From assembly GCF_000212415.1 (NCBI RefSeq), contig NC_015500.1:2232001-2296000 (forward strand): a stretch of 64,000 bases of DNA. The letters are read 5' to 3'. Positions 1 through 8,509 of the stretch are shown piece by piece. The notes beneath the pieces were generated by a model. It was not told the DNA's origin. It worked only from the letters and a program-made list of their open reading frames with translations, and made no database searches. Position numbers and translations under genes: made by a program. Each line of letters opens with the position of its first letter. Position 1 is the stretch's first letter. The stretch comes from Treponema brennaborense DSM 12168 (lineage in GTDB: Bacteria; Spirochaetota; Spirochaetia; Treponematales; Treponemataceae).

Positions 1-43
1 ACAGTTCCGCACACAGGCGCAGCGTATTCCGTATATTTTTCAT
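1..43 (-). CDS. 5' end of a CDS cut by the window edge
   Basis: An ATG at 43 on the minus strand opens a frame that stays open to the window edge (14 codons, starting MKNIRNTLRLCAEL). It is supported by a good promoter directly upstream (TTGTAA, 17 bp, TATACT at 50-78) whose -10 box ends 6 nt before the ATG, so the mRNA would be leaderless. The basic, then hydrophobic start could be a signal peptide, but too little is visible to name a product. Confidence 0.5.
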   Translation of the reverse strand, partial: MKNIRNTLRLCAEL

Positions 44-49
44 GGGCCG

Positions 50-78
50 AGTATAGCACGCCGCGCGCTGCGTTACAA
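50..78 (-). promoter_or_regulatory. Sigma70-type promoter for the leftward partial CDS
   Basis: On the minus strand, -35 TTGTAA (73-78) and -10 TATACT (50-55) are separated by 17 bp. The gap to the ATG at 43 is 6 nt (GGGCCG on the plus strand), too short for a Shine-Dalgarno sequence; transcription would begin at or next to the start codon. Confidence 0.65.
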
Positions 79-98
79 CAGACTGAAACGTGCAGTAT

Positions 99-127
99 TT
101 GACTTTTTATGTACGACGCGTTATAAC
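99..127 (+). promoter_or_regulatory. Sigma70-type promoter of the MATE gene, leaderless type
   Basis: -35 TTGACT (99-104), 17-bp spacer, -10 TATAAC (122-127), then 6 nt (GGTGCT) to the ATG at 134. No Shine-Dalgarno sequence fits in the gap. It is divergent from the promoter at 50-78, so the two genes share a 90-bp control region. Confidence 0.75.
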
Positions 128-133
128 GGTGCT

Positions 134-1471
134 ATGAAGTCAAACGGTATCACCGCGGGCAGTATCCGGAAGCAGCTCCTCTTATTGTTCTTTCCCATTA
201 TGCTGGGAACGTTTTTCCAGCAGTTGTATAATACGGTGGACGCCGTTATCGTCGGCCGTTTTTTGGGAAAAGAAGCGCTCGCCGCGGTCGGCGGCGGAAC
301 CGGTACCATCATAAATCTGCTCGTCGGGTTTTTCGTCGGACTTTCCTCCGGCGCGACGGTCGTAATTTCCCAATTTTACGGCGCGAACGCCGAACGGGAC
401 GTGGAACGCGCGGTTCATACCGCGATCGCCCTTTCCGTTGCCGGCGGAGTCGTCATCATGGCGGCGGGAATCGCCGTTTCACCGACGCTGCTGCGCCTGA
501 TGGGAACGCCGGAAGACATACTCGCCCCCGCAGTCGTCTACATCAGCATATTTTTTACCGGCATGGTTCCGTCGCTCGTATACAACATGGGTTCGGGCAT
601 TTTACGTGCAGTCGGCGACACCCGCCGCCCCCTGTATTTTTTGATCGCCGGCTGCGCCGCGAACATCGTACTCGACATGCTGTTCATCACCGTACTGCAC
701 TTGGGCGTTGCCGGCGCGGCGCTGGCAACGGTGCTGTCGCAGGTCGTCAGTATGGTTCTGGTAATGGCGTGTCTGATGAAGACGAACGAAACGTATAAAG
801 TGTCGCTGAAAAAAATCGGGTTTTCATCGGCAATGCTGAAAAGCATGGTGCGCATCGGCTTGCCTGCCGGTCTGCAATCGGTCATGTACGCGGTTTCAAA
901 TATTATCATTCAGGCGAACATCAACGTATTCGGAACGAACACTATCGCGGCTTTTACCGCGTACGGCAAAATCGACAGCATGTTCTGGATGATAATCAAC
1001 GCGTTCGGCGTCGCAATCACCGTGTTTGCCGGGCAAAATTTCGGCGCAAAAAAATACGATCGGCTGCATCAGGGAACCAAGCAATGCCTGTTTATGGCTG
1101 CGGGTACAACCGTCTTCATCAGCGCGTTTTTTATGCTCACCGCAAAATATCTGTATCTGCTGTTTACCCCGGATCCGGACGTCGTTTCCGCCGGGCTCGA
1201 AATGCTGTATTTTCTGGTACCGACGTATATCACGTACACATCGATTGAAATTCTGTCCGGCGCAATCCGCGGAACCGGCGATTCGTTCATTCCCATGGTC
1301 ATGACCGGCGCGGGTATTTGTCTGCTGCGCATTCTGTGGCTCGTCGGCGTGGTGCCGTTTCGCCGGGAAATCACCACCGTACTCGCAAGTTACCCGGTTA
1401 CCTGGGTCGTTACCTCGATTCTTTTCATCCTGCATTATAAGTACGGAAAGTGGCGCAAAAGAATGGCGTAG
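134..1471 (+). CDS. MATE family efflux transporter
   Basis: This 445-residue protein has the length and pattern of a MATE (multidrug and toxin extrusion) carrier: about twelve hydrophobic helices in two six-helix halves. The first helix region carries the family's FPIMLGTFFQQLYNTVDAVI segment, typical of the NorM/DinF-like bacterial branch. It would sit in the inner membrane and export cationic drugs or metabolites in exchange for H+ or Na+; the substrate cannot be read from sequence. The ATG at 134 is preferred because a promoter ends 6 nt before it. It is monocistronic: ilvC follows after 86 bp with its own Shine-Dalgarno sequence. Confidence 0.9.
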   Translation: MKSNGITAGSIRKQLLLLFFPIMLGTFFQQLYNTVDAVIVGRFLGKEALAAVGGGTGTIINLLVGFFVGLSSGATVVISQFYGANAERDVERAVHTAIALSVAGGVVIMAAGIAVSPTLLRLMGTPEDILAPAVVYISIFFTGMVPSLVYNMGSGILRAVGDTRRPLYFLIAGCAANIVLDMLFITVLHLGVAGAALATVLSQVVSMVLVMACLMKTNETYKVSLKKIGFSSAMLKSMVRIGLPAGLQSVMYAVSNIIIQANINVFGTNTIAAFTAYGKIDSMFWMIINAFGVAITVFAGQNFGAKKYDRLHQGTKQCLFMAAGTTVFISAFFMLTAKYLYLLFTPDPDVVSAGLEMLYFLVPTYITYTSIEILSGAIRGTGDSFIPMVMTGAGICLLRILWLVGVVPFRREITTVLASYPVTWVVTSILFILHYKYGKWRKRMA

Positions 1472-1557
1472 CGCTTTACGCGATATGTTTTTTGCGCTAC
1501 AATGTAGAAACTTCAATATAATTGGAAACTGCTATTTTAATATAGAGGGGACTAGAT

Positions 1558-3042
1558 ATGGAAAAGGTAAATTATTTTAATTCCATTCCGTGGCGGGAAG
1601 CTCTGATCCAGCTGGGTCACTGCCGTTTTATGGATCGCGCTGAATTTGCGGACGGAACGAACGCGCTGAAAGGCAAAAAAATCGTTATCGTCGGCTGCGG
1701 CGCCCAGGGACTGCATCAGGGTATGAACCTGCGCGATTCGGGACTCGACGTCAGCTACGCGCTGCGTGAATCGGCTATCGCCGAAAAACGCCAGAGCTGG
1801 AAAAATGCGGCTGAAAACGGTTTTAAAGTCGGAACGTACGACCAGATGATTCCGGCCGCAGATCTCGTCGGTAATTTAACACCCGACAAGCAGCATTCCA
1901 ACGTGCTGGAAAAAGTAGTTCCCCTTATGAAAAAAGGCTCGGCATTGTGGTACAGCCACGGATTTAACATCGTTGAAGAAGGAATGCAGATTCGCCCCGA
2001 TATCACCGTCGTCATGATGGCGCCCAAAGGTCCGGGTTCCGAAGTTCGCACCGAATACATGCGCGGATTCGGGATTCCCACGCTGATTGCGGTGCACCCC
2101 GTCAACGATCCCGACGGTAAAGGCTGGGCAATCGCCAAAGCGCTTGCAGTCGGAACCGGCGGAAGCCGCGCAGGCGTGCTCGAATCGAGCTTTATTGCGG
2201 AAGTAAAATCCGATCTTATGGGCGAACAGACGATTCTGTGCGGTATGCTCCAGACCGGCTCGATTTTGTGTTTCAATAAAATGATAGAAAAAGGTATCGA
2301 CAAGGGATACGCGTCCAAACTTATCCAGTACGGATGGGAAACGATCACCGAAGCGCTCAAGTGGGGCGGTATCACCGGCATGATGGATCGCCTGTCGAAT
2401 CCGGCGAAGCTGAAAGCTCACGCACTTTCCAAAGAACTGAAAACCATCATGTGCGATCTGTATCACAAGCATATGGACGACATCATTTCAGGCGAATTCA
2501 GCCGCGTCATGATGATCGACTGGGCGAACGACGATATCAATCTGCACACGTGGCGTGAAGCGACCGGCAAAACGGCGTTCGAGCAGACTCCCGCGGGTGC
2601 CGTTGAAATTGCCGAACAGGAATATTTCGATCACGGCATTCTGATGGCCGCGATGGTCAAAGCAGGCGTCGAACTCGCGTTTGAAACGATGGTCGCCGCC
2701 GGCATTAAACCGGAAAGCGCCTATTACGAGTCGTTGCACGAAGTGCCGCTTATCGCCAACCTGATCAGCCGCAAAAAGCTGTACGAAATGAACAAAGTCA
2801 TTTCCGACACGGCCGAATACGGCTGCTATCTGTTCGACAACGCGTGCCGGCCGCTGCTGAAAGACTTTATGGCAAAGATCGATACCGACGTCATCGGCAA
2901 AGGACTTTCCGTAAAAGACAACAGCGTTTCAAACCATGAATTGGTTTACGTAAACGACGAAATCCGCAATCATCCGATTGAAATCGTCGGCAAAAAACTG
3001 CGCGGCTACATGACCGCAATGAAAGCCGTCATCGGTAAATAA
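1558..3042 (+). CDS. ilvC: Ketol-acid reductoisomerase (class II, long form)
   Basis: IlvC converts 2-acetolactate (or 2-aceto-2-hydroxybutyrate) to the dihydroxy acid with NAD(P)H and Mg2+, the second common step of valine, leucine and isoleucine synthesis. The 494-residue length matches the long class II enzymes of the E. coli type. The Rossmann motif [17 protein letters not shown] lies at about residues 46-62 and is followed by [12 protein letters not shown], as in E. coli IlvC. The two C-terminal knotted domains are present in tandem. The ATG has a clear GAGGGG Shine-Dalgarno sequence 7-8 nt upstream. No ilvB, ilvN or ilvD is adjacent, so the rest of the pathway lies elsewhere; a valine-pyruvate aminotransferase-like gene is 3.6 kb away. 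Confidence 0.95.
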   Translation: MEKVNYFNSIPWREALIQLGHCRFMDRAEFADGTNALKGKKIVIVGCGAQGLHQGMNLRDSGLDVSYALRESAIAEKRQSWKNAAENGFKVGTYDQMIPAADLVGNLTPDKQHSNVLEKVVPLMKKGSALWYSHGFNIVEEGMQIRPDITVVMMAPKGPGSEVRTEYMRGFGIPTLIAVHPVNDPDGKGWAIAKALAVGTGGSRAGVLESSFIAEVKSDLMGEQTILCGMLQTGSILCFNKMIEKGIDKGYASKLIQYGWETITEALKWGGITGMMDRLSNPAKLKAHALSKELKTIMCDLYHKHMDDIISGEFSRVMMIDWANDDINLHTWREATGKTAFEQTPAGAVEIAEQEYFDHGILMAAMVKAGVELAFETMVAAGIKPESAYYESLHEVPLIANLISRKKLYEMNKVISDTAEYGCYLFDNACRPLLKDFMAKIDTDVIGKGLSVKDNSVSNHELVYVNDEIRNHPIEIVGKKLRGYMTAMKAVIGK

Positions 3043-3078
3043 ACGTCGCCGGTACGTAAAAACACGATACGCCGAAGC

Positions 3079-3123
3079 ACTGCCCCGCATGTCCGTAAAA
3101 ACGAACCGCGGGGCAGTTTTTTT
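3079..3123 (+). terminator. Rho-independent terminator after ilvC
   Basis: Arms ACTGCCCCGC (3079-3088) and GCGGGGCAGT (3108-3117) form a strong hairpin followed directly by a run of seven T. It ends the ilvC transcript 75 bp after its stop codon. Confidence 0.85.
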
Positions 3124-3230
3124 AGCCCCGCGTGAAAAATCGGGAAATCGAAAAATCAGCGGTGCGCACTACCCTTTCCGACCGTTTTCCGGTATACTGG
3201 TATGCATATTTTTCTGAAAAGAGGCTTGTA

Positions 3231-3836
3231 ATGTACGTAACTTGTCTGGATCTTGAAGGCGTTTTGGTTCCCGAAATATGGATCGCGTTCGCAGAAGAGA
3301 CGGGAATAGCGGAACTGAGGCTCACCACGCGCGATATTCCCGACTACGACGTGCTGATGAAAAAACGGATCGGTATTCTTGCCGAACGCGGGCTCGGTTT
3401 GAAGGCGATTCAGAATACGATCGCAAAAATAGACCCGCTGCCCGGAGCGAAGGCCTTTCTGGACGAACTGCGCACGGTTACGCAAGTAATCATTTTATCC
3501 GACACGTTCACGCAATTCGCGTTTCCCCTAATGCAAAAATTGGGGCTGCCGACCATTTTCTGCAACGAACTTGAAGTCGGCACCGACGGTATGATTACCG
3601 GCTATAAACTGCGCCAGCACAACGGCAAATACCACGCCGTTAAAGCGCTGCAGTCGATCGGATTCGACACGATCGCTTCGGGAGATTCGTTCAACGATCT
3701 GGAAATGATAAAAGCGTCCCAAGCGGGATTTCTGTTCCGCGCGCCGCAGCACATAATCGCCGAGTATCCGGCAATTCCCGCGTTCACCGAATACGGCGAA
3801 CTGCTCGCCGCGGTACGGAAACAGACAGGGCTTTAA
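3231..3836 (+). CDS. thrH: ThrH-type phosphoserine phosphatase / homoserine phosphotransferase
   Basis: A 201-residue HAD-superfamily protein that matches ThrH closely: the N-terminal nucleophile motif is CLDLEGVLVPEIW (DxE rather than the usual DxD), then TTRDIPDYDVLM, the motif II stretch ILSDTF and motif IV ASGDSFNDLEM. ThrH hydrolyses phosphoserine and can move the phosphate to homoserine, joining serine and threonine synthesis. The start at 3231 is chosen over an upstream in-frame ATG at 3132 because the family begins at MYVTCLDLEG and AAAAGAGG lies 6 nt upstream. A TATACT box at 3193 could be its -10. Its last 4 bp overlap the convergent ABC ATPase gene, so the two transcripts overlap at their ends. 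Confidence 0.9.
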   Translation: MYVTCLDLEGVLVPEIWIAFAEETGIAELRLTTRDIPDYDVLMKKRIGILAERGLGLKAIQNTIAKIDPLPGAKAFLDELRTVTQVIILSDTFTQFAFPLMQKLGLPTIFCNELEVGTDGMITGYKLRQHNGKYHAVKALQSIGFDTIASGDSFNDLEMIKASQAGFLFRAPQHIIAEYPAIPAFTEYGELLAAVRKQTGL

Positions 3837-4603
3837 GAATTTTCGGTTTCCGCGTCCGCGCGGCACAACACGTCGAGAATCCGCCGTTCCGCGGTGCGGG
3901 CGCTTTCATCCGGAGAAGCATAGCGGTCAAGCAGGGAATTTTCCCTGCCGCAGCCGGGAATATCGAGCCGGATTTCGAGCGGAGAACCGGTCATGACGAC
4001 GATGCGGTCTGCCAAACACAGCGCTTCGCGGAAATCGTGCGTAACCAAAACAACGGTGCGTTTTTCGCGGGAGAGCAGCGCTTCCGCTGATTCCATCAGT
4101 TTCAGTTTAAGCGAAAAATCCTGAGACTGAAACGCTTCGTCCATAAGCAGTACGGACGACGGATACACGAACGCGCGGGCAAGCGCCGCACGCTGCCGCT
4201 CTCCGCCGGAACATTCGGCGGGCAAGGCGGCCGCTTTGCACAGAAGACCCACCTGTTCCAAAAAAAAATCGGTTCTCTCTTTTGCTTCACGGGCGGAAAG
4301 CAGTTTTTCAACGGGAAGCATGATATTTTTTGCAATACTGCACCACGGCAGCAGCCGCGGCTCCTGAAACAGGTACGAAACGCGCGCGGGAGCCAGAATC
4401 GTACCGCTGCCGGCCTGAAAAAGACCGGCGATGCCGTCGAGCAACGTCGTCTTACCGCCGCCGGAAGGCGCAAGCAGCGCGGTTACGGCGCCGGAAGCGA
4501 AATCGATTGAAAAATCGCGATACAATTCTTTGGAACCGCGCGTAACGCGCAATCCCGCAATCGAAATCGGCGCGCCGTCCGGCGCCGTGCGTCGCTCAAT
4601 CAT
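3833..4603 (-). CDS. ABC transporter ATP-binding protein (NitT/TauT family)
   Basis: The 256-residue ATPase subunit of a small importer. Visible motifs, in order: Walker A APSGGGKTTLLDG near residue 45, Q-loop YLFQEPRLLPW near 76, signature CSGGERQRAALARA near 130, and Walker B VLLMDEAFQSQD near 150 with the switch histidine in VTHDF. The family also includes SsuB, TauB and the thiamine-precursor ATPases, so nitrate, sulfonate, taurine or pyrimidine-type substrates are possible. Its ATG overlaps the stop of the permease gene by 4 bp, showing translational coupling. It is the last gene of the three-gene operon binding protein, permease, ATPase. Confidence 0.9.
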   Translation of the reverse strand: MIERRTAPDGAPISIAGLRVTRGSKELYRDFSIDFASGAVTALLAPSGGGKTTLLDGIAGLFQAGSGTILAPARVSYLFQEPRLLPWCSIAKNIMLPVEKLLSAREAKERTDFFLEQVGLLCKAAALPAECSGGERQRAALARAFVYPSSVLLMDEAFQSQDFSLKLKLMESAEALLSREKRTVVLVTHDFREALCLADRIVVMTGSPLEIRLDIPGCGRENSLLDRYASPDESARTAERRILDVLCRADAETENS

Positions 4604-5373
4604 ACGCCGTCCGTCCGCAGCCCGCGGCGGCGCAGCAGCGCAGCGAACCCCGTTTCAAGCGTAAAACACAGGATAATCAAAACGATCGTTACGGCGAACA
4701 CGTCGGCCGTTTCAAGGTGCACTTTGGCATTGTATAAAAGCGTTCCCGCCGCCCGCCGCGGCAGACTCAGCACTTCGCCGGCTGCTACCACTTTCCAGCT
4801 CAAACCGAACGCAGAAAGCGCCCCGCTCCAAAAATACGGCGTGCAGGACGGAAGATACACGTACCGCGCGGTGCGGGCGGCACTGAAACCGTATACGCGC
4901 GCGCAGTCAAGCAGTTTCCGATCGGCGGATCCGATTCCGGCCGAAACGGCGGCAATCACTACGGGAAGACTCATCAACACGGAAACGAACACCGGCACCA
5001 GAGAGGAACCGAACCAGAAGATGGAAAGCAGGATAAACGAAACGACGGGGGTCGAACGGATGACTGCAAGCGGAAATTCAAGCAGGCGGCGAAACGTTTT
5101 ACTGACACCGCAGCACACGCCAATCACCGTCCCGGCAGTCACCGACACGGCGAACGCCGCGACGCTGCGCAGTGCCGTCGCACCGATATGCTGCCAAAAA
5201 ACCGGCGTACGGATATTCCGGCACAGCGCGGCAGCCGTTTCAGCCGGATACGGCAGAATGAGCGGCGAACGGACAACCGCCGCCGCAAGCTGCCACAGCA
5301 CTAGCATAACCGTGAAGGAAATACCGAATGCAGCCGGAGCCGGAAGTCTTTTCATTCCGGTACGTTGAAGCAT
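4600..5373 (-). CDS. ABC transporter permease (NitT/TauT family)
   Basis: A 257-residue inner-membrane permease with about six helices and the BPD-type EAA loop (FSAARTARYVYLPSCTPYFW, about residues 165-184), which contacts the ATPase. Resembles SsuC/TauC. The next gene overlaps it by 4 bp and the binding-protein gene ends 17 bp upstream, so the three act as one import system. The exact start is uncertain: ATGs at residue 1 and residue 7 are both possible, neither with a strong Shine-Dalgarno sequence. Confidence 0.88.
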   Translation of the reverse strand: MLQRTGMKRLPAPAAFGISFTVMLVLWQLAAAVVRSPLILPYPAETAAALCRNIRTPVFWQHIGATALRSVAAFAVSVTAGTVIGVCCGVSKTFRRLLEFPLAVIRSTPVVSFILLSIFWFGSSLVPVFVSVLMSLPVVIAAVSAGIGSADRKLLDCARVYGFSAARTARYVYLPSCTPYFWSGALSAFGLSWKVVAAGEVLSLPRRAAGTLLYNAKVHLETADVFAVTIVLIILCFTLETGFAALLRRRGLRTDGV

Positions 5374-5390
5374 ACCCTGCGGCCCGGCGC

Positions 5391-6488
5391 TCAGCGGAAA
5401 TAGAAATCGTCCGCAGGCAACGCGCCGCCGACCGCTTCGGGTGCGAAACTCATGAAGATCGTAAACAGATTTTCAAGTTCGCTCCGGGCGTCCGCCGCAC
5501 TCTGATATACGTACGCACCGTTCGGAATCACTTTCGCCGCAATGGGCGCAAGCAGCCCCAACGAATGCTTCTGCACCAAAACGCCGGCTTTTGCAGGGTT
5601 CGCGTTTGTCCAGACGATAGCGGCTTCATACGATTCCAAAAAGCGGCGGACAGTCTCCGCCTGATCCCGCGCGGCGGCGGCGCGGATAACGACGACGGTC
5701 ATCGGATAATTGAGAGAACCGTTTGCCGCTTCAACCGCGGCGTACTCGGTCTGTAAGTTAACCGCACGGCGCACGGACGGATCTTTTGAAACGGCTACCG
5801 TCGCGAACGGTTCGGGAACGACCGCGTATTCAATCCGGCCGGAAAGCAGCGCGGCGGCGATTTCCGCAGCGGGAATGGAAAAGTCGAGCTCAACGGTATT
5901 TTCGCCGGCAGCTTTTCCGTCAGGTGCGACGGCGATTCCGTTGCGTTCAAGCAGGTATCTGAACAGGTATTCGGGAGTCGCACCTTGCCCGGCAACCGTT
6001 ACCTTTTTGCCTTTCAAATCGGCAAGAGAAGCGATCTGCGCGTCTTTGGTTATCAGGTTCAGCATTCCCTGCCCGACGACCGCACCGACGACGACCGCGC
6101 CGTTATTTTTATTGAACACTTTCGCAGCAACGTTCGGCGGCAGAATACCGATATCGACTTCACCTTTAAGCAGCTTCGGCAGCAGAACGTCCGCACCTGC
6201 GACTATTTCAAACGAAACGGCCGTATCGCCCAAATCGGAAACGTTTTCCATCAGATACGCAACGGGAATGCTGCTGGGACCGTTGAGTGCGGCGACGCGC
6301 AGCACGGAACCGGCCGGTTCGGGCACAGTCGGAACCGCGGGCGTTTCGGAAATCGCTTCCGCCGGAGCAGGAAGGTCGTCGGTTTCGGGCCGGACGGGAG
6401 TTTTATCCTTTTTGCCCCCGGCAAATACGGAAACGGCGAGCAGCGCGCTGGCCGCTATACAGACGATCGATTTTAACGAACGATTCAT
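5391..6488 (-). CDS. ABC transporter substrate-binding protein (NMT1/SsuA-like)
   Basis: The 365-residue periplasmic binding protein of the NitT/TauT-type importer. It has an N-terminal signal peptide ending near VSVFAG, a Pro/Glu/Thr-rich linker (about residues 30-60), then a two-lobed fold typical of NMT1/SsuA proteins, including the LLPKLLKGEVDIGILPPNVA and LADLKGKKVTVAGQG stretches. The Shine-Dalgarno GGGAG is 7 nt before the ATG. No cysteine follows the signal peptide, so it is probably soluble rather than a lipoprotein, or anchored by an uncleaved leader. The ligand is not evident; no sulfur- or nitrogen-metabolism genes are adjacent. Confidence 0.87.
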   Translation of the reverse strand: MNRSLKSIVCIAASALLAVSVFAGGKKDKTPVRPETDDLPAPAEAISETPAVPTVPEPAGSVLRVAALNGPSSIPVAYLMENVSDLGDTAVSFEIVAGADVLLPKLLKGEVDIGILPPNVAAKVFNKNNGAVVVGAVVGQGMLNLITKDAQIASLADLKGKKVTVAGQGATPEYLFRYLLERNGIAVAPDGKAAGENTVELDFSIPAAEIAAALLSGRIEYAVVPEPFATVAVSKDPSVRRAVNLQTEYAAVEAANGSLNYPMTVVVIRAAAARDQAETVRRFLESYEAAIVWTNANPAKAGVLVQKHSLGLLAPIAAKVIPNGAYVYQSAADARSELENLFTIFMSFAPEAVGGALPADDFYFR

Positions 6489-6581
6489 TTTAATCTCCCA
6501 TAAAAAGTTTCTGACTAAACGTCAATGCAGGCATCGACGTTCCCTGATACGTTTGCACCGTAAACTTGAATCGGACAATCA

Positions 6582-6667
6582 GCCGCCGCCCTTTGTGGCA
6601 GCCGCCGTTCTTTGCGGTAACCGCCGTTCTTTGCGGTAACCGCCGTTCTCTGCGGCAGCCGCGGCAG
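6582..6667. repeat. 19-bp GC-rich tandem repeat, about 4.5 units
   Basis: Units start at 6582, 6601, 6620 and 6639, with a partial fifth unit from 6658. The core is RCCGCCGTTCTTTGCGGYA; units 2 and 3 differ at one base. Each unit can fold as CCGC...GCGG, so the array can form a row of small hairpins. It lies between avtA (whose stop codon is at 6669) and the upstream end of the binding-protein gene. Confidence 0.85.
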
Positions 6668-6668
6668 C

Positions 6669-8042
6669 TCAGCCGATACGGTTTTCCTTATATACTTCCG
6701 CCAAAATACGCAAGCCTTCGCGAACTTCGTCTTCCGGCCCCGAATAATTGACGCGCAGACATTTATCGAAATGACCGTGACAGGTATTCGCAGGATCTTC
6801 GGCGCCGAAAAAGAAACATTCTCCGGGAACGGTGATCACGCCGCGCTCTTTCAATTTACCGTACAATTCCTTTGCCGGAATGGCCAGATCTTTCAGCAAA
6901 AGCCACAAAAAGATAGCGCCTTCGCTTTTATGAACGGCATAATCGCCGCCGGCAAAGAATTCATGAATCCAGCGCTGCGCCTGTTCGCTGCGTTTCTTGT
7001 AAAACGGACGGACGTATTCGTGTGCGACGGACACGATTCGGCCGGAGGCAATGCAATTTTCCGCAAGCGCCTGTCCCAGTGTTCCGGAGGCGAGCGCCGC
7101 AATTGCGTTCAGATTCGACAGCGCGCTGATAATCTGCGCGTCCGCGACGATTATCCCGGTACGCAAAGTCGGCAGGCCGATTTTGGACAGACTCATAGAA
7201 AGCACGACCGATTCGTCCCAATACGGCGCGGCGTCGTCGATAAACACGATGTCGGGAAACGGCAGTCCGTACGCGTTGTCCACGAACAGCGGCAGCTGAT
7301 ACCGGGAAGCAAGCGACGCGAGCCGTTTGATTTCAAAATCCGTCAGCACGTTGCCGGTCGGGTTCGTCGGGCGGGACACGCACAGCGCGCCTACGTCCCG
7401 GCGGGCAGCGAGCCGGGCTTCAAGTTTTTCAAAATCGATAAAATATTTGAACGTATGGTCTTCGTAATATTCACAGCGCGCGGGGATTCCCTCGAACGTA
7501 TCGGGTTCGATTCCCTGATCGGCATACCCGACGTACTCGGGAACAAGCGGGAACAGTATCTTTTTGCGCTGCGGAGTTCCGCCGGCCGCGTCGCTGAAAC
7601 AGTCGGCCGCGGATGAACCGCCGGCCGCGTCACCGGAATCACCGGACAATGAATACGTGCCCGAAAACAGATTGAACAAATAGAAAAACGCCGACTGGCT
7701 GCCGTTTGAAACGGCGACGTTTTCGGGTCCGATTTTCCATCCGTACGTTTTTGACAAAAACGAAGCGACGGCTTCTATAAACTGCGTGCGTCCCTGCGGC
7801 GCGTCGTATTGGGAAATCAACTGCTCGAAGGAATCGCCGTCCGCCATGATCCGTTCCATTTCGCGCCGGAAAAGCCGTTCCGCTTCAGGAACGCGTGCGG
7901 GATTACCGCCGCCCAGCCGGTACGGAGTAACGCCTTCCGGCAGCGGACGACCGAGATCGTCCATCAGCTGCAAGATACCGGAACGACCGGTCAACTTCGT
8001 ACCGAAGTCTGAGAATATATAGCGAGTATCCATGTGTTTCAT
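6669..8042 (-). CDS. avtA: AvtA-type valine-pyruvate aminotransferase (class I/II)
   Basis: A 457-residue fold-type I PLP aminotransferase. The start matches AvtA: FGTKLTGRSGILQLMDDLG, then LGGGNPARVPEAERLF. The PLP lysine is in the SMSLSKIGLPTLRTGI stretch and the conserved aspartate/tyrosine pair in VDNAYGLPFPD. AvtA exchanges amino groups between valine, alanine and their 2-oxo acids, which fits with ilvC nearby. A low-complexity insertion rich in Gly, Asp and Ser (about residues 140-165) is unusual. I place the start at 8042, where GAAGG lies 5 nt upstream; in-frame ATGs further upstream (8069, 8054) would overlap or crowd the bactofilin gene. Confidence 0.85.
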   Translation of the reverse strand: MKHMDTRYIFSDFGTKLTGRSGILQLMDDLGRPLPEGVTPYRLGGGNPARVPEAERLFRREMERIMADGDSFEQLISQYDAPQGRTQFIEAVASFLSKTYGWKIGPENVAVSNGSQSAFFYLFNLFSGTYSLSGDSGDAAGGSSAADCFSDAAGGTPQRKKILFPLVPEYVGYADQGIEPDTFEGIPARCEYYEDHTFKYFIDFEKLEARLAARRDVGALCVSRPTNPTGNVLTDFEIKRLASLASRYQLPLFVDNAYGLPFPDIVFIDDAAPYWDESVVLSMSLSKIGLPTLRTGIIVADAQIISALSNLNAIAALASGTLGQALAENCIASGRIVSVAHEYVRPFYKKRSEQAQRWIHEFFAGGDYAVHKSEGAIFLWLLLKDLAIPAKELYGKLKERGVITVPGECFFFGAEDPANTCHGHFDKCLRVNYSGPEDEVREGLRILAEVYKENRIG

Positions 8043-8050
8043 TGTAGCCT

Positions 8051-8464
8051 TCATCCGTGTGAAATACAAGACTGCTTGTATTCCGCCGGTGCAGCGGAAA
8101 AAATATCCGTTTCGGGAAGCGCGTCGAGCATCGTTACCTGCCCGTGAAAATTGACGTTGTCGGCAATGCGCAGTCTGAGCGTCGTAACGTCTCCGGTAAT
8201 CTTACTGCCGGAACGCATTTCAACGCGCGACGCCGCTTCAAGATTTCCCGTAACGGTACCCGCCACCAGTATGGAATCGGCGGCCATGACGGTCACCGTG
8301 CAGACTGCCGTTTTATCGATCTCAAGATTTCCCGTCGCTTTGATCGTACCGTCGAACTTTCCGGTAATAACCAAATTGTCGGTAAACTCAAGTACGCCGT
8401 TAAATTCCGTTTCCTGGCCGAACACGGTTACGTTCCCATTCTTCATATCAAACGAGTGAGCCAT
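8051..8464 (-). CDS. Bactofilin family cytoskeletal protein
   Basis: A 137-residue protein that is almost wholly a repeated beta pattern of the bactofilin domain (for example GVLEFTDNLVITGKFDGTIK and NLEIDKTAVCTVTVMAADSI). Bactofilins polymerise without nucleotide into filaments and in spirochaetes are linked to cell shape and to organising cell-wall enzymes. The start at 8464 is preferred over 8503: it has GGAG 5 nt upstream and gives a short polar N-terminus as in the family. It is 8 bp upstream of avtA and 45 bp downstream of the receiver-domain gene, on the same strand. Confidence 0.9.
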   Translation of the reverse strand: MAHSFDMKNGNVTVFGQETEFNGVLEFTDNLVITGKFDGTIKATGNLEIDKTAVCTVTVMAADSILVAGTVTGNLEAASRVEMRSGSKITGDVTTLRLRIADNVNFHGQVTMLDALPETDIFSAAPAEYKQSCISHG

Positions 8465-8509
8465 TGCTTCTCCTACTAAAAGCCGAACGAATCGTCCGAT
8501 CACAATCTT

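Noticed and set aside
1472-1557. T-box or leader-peptide attenuator before ilvC
   Set aside because: The 86-bp gap is too short for a T-box, and I see neither a run of branched-chain codons nor a terminator/antiterminator pair.
5710-6639. 309-residue open frame on the plus strand
   Set aside because: It is antisense to the well-supported substrate-binding protein gene, has no homology that I recognise, and its Ser/Ala/Thr-rich composition is the mirror of the GC-biased codons on the other strand.
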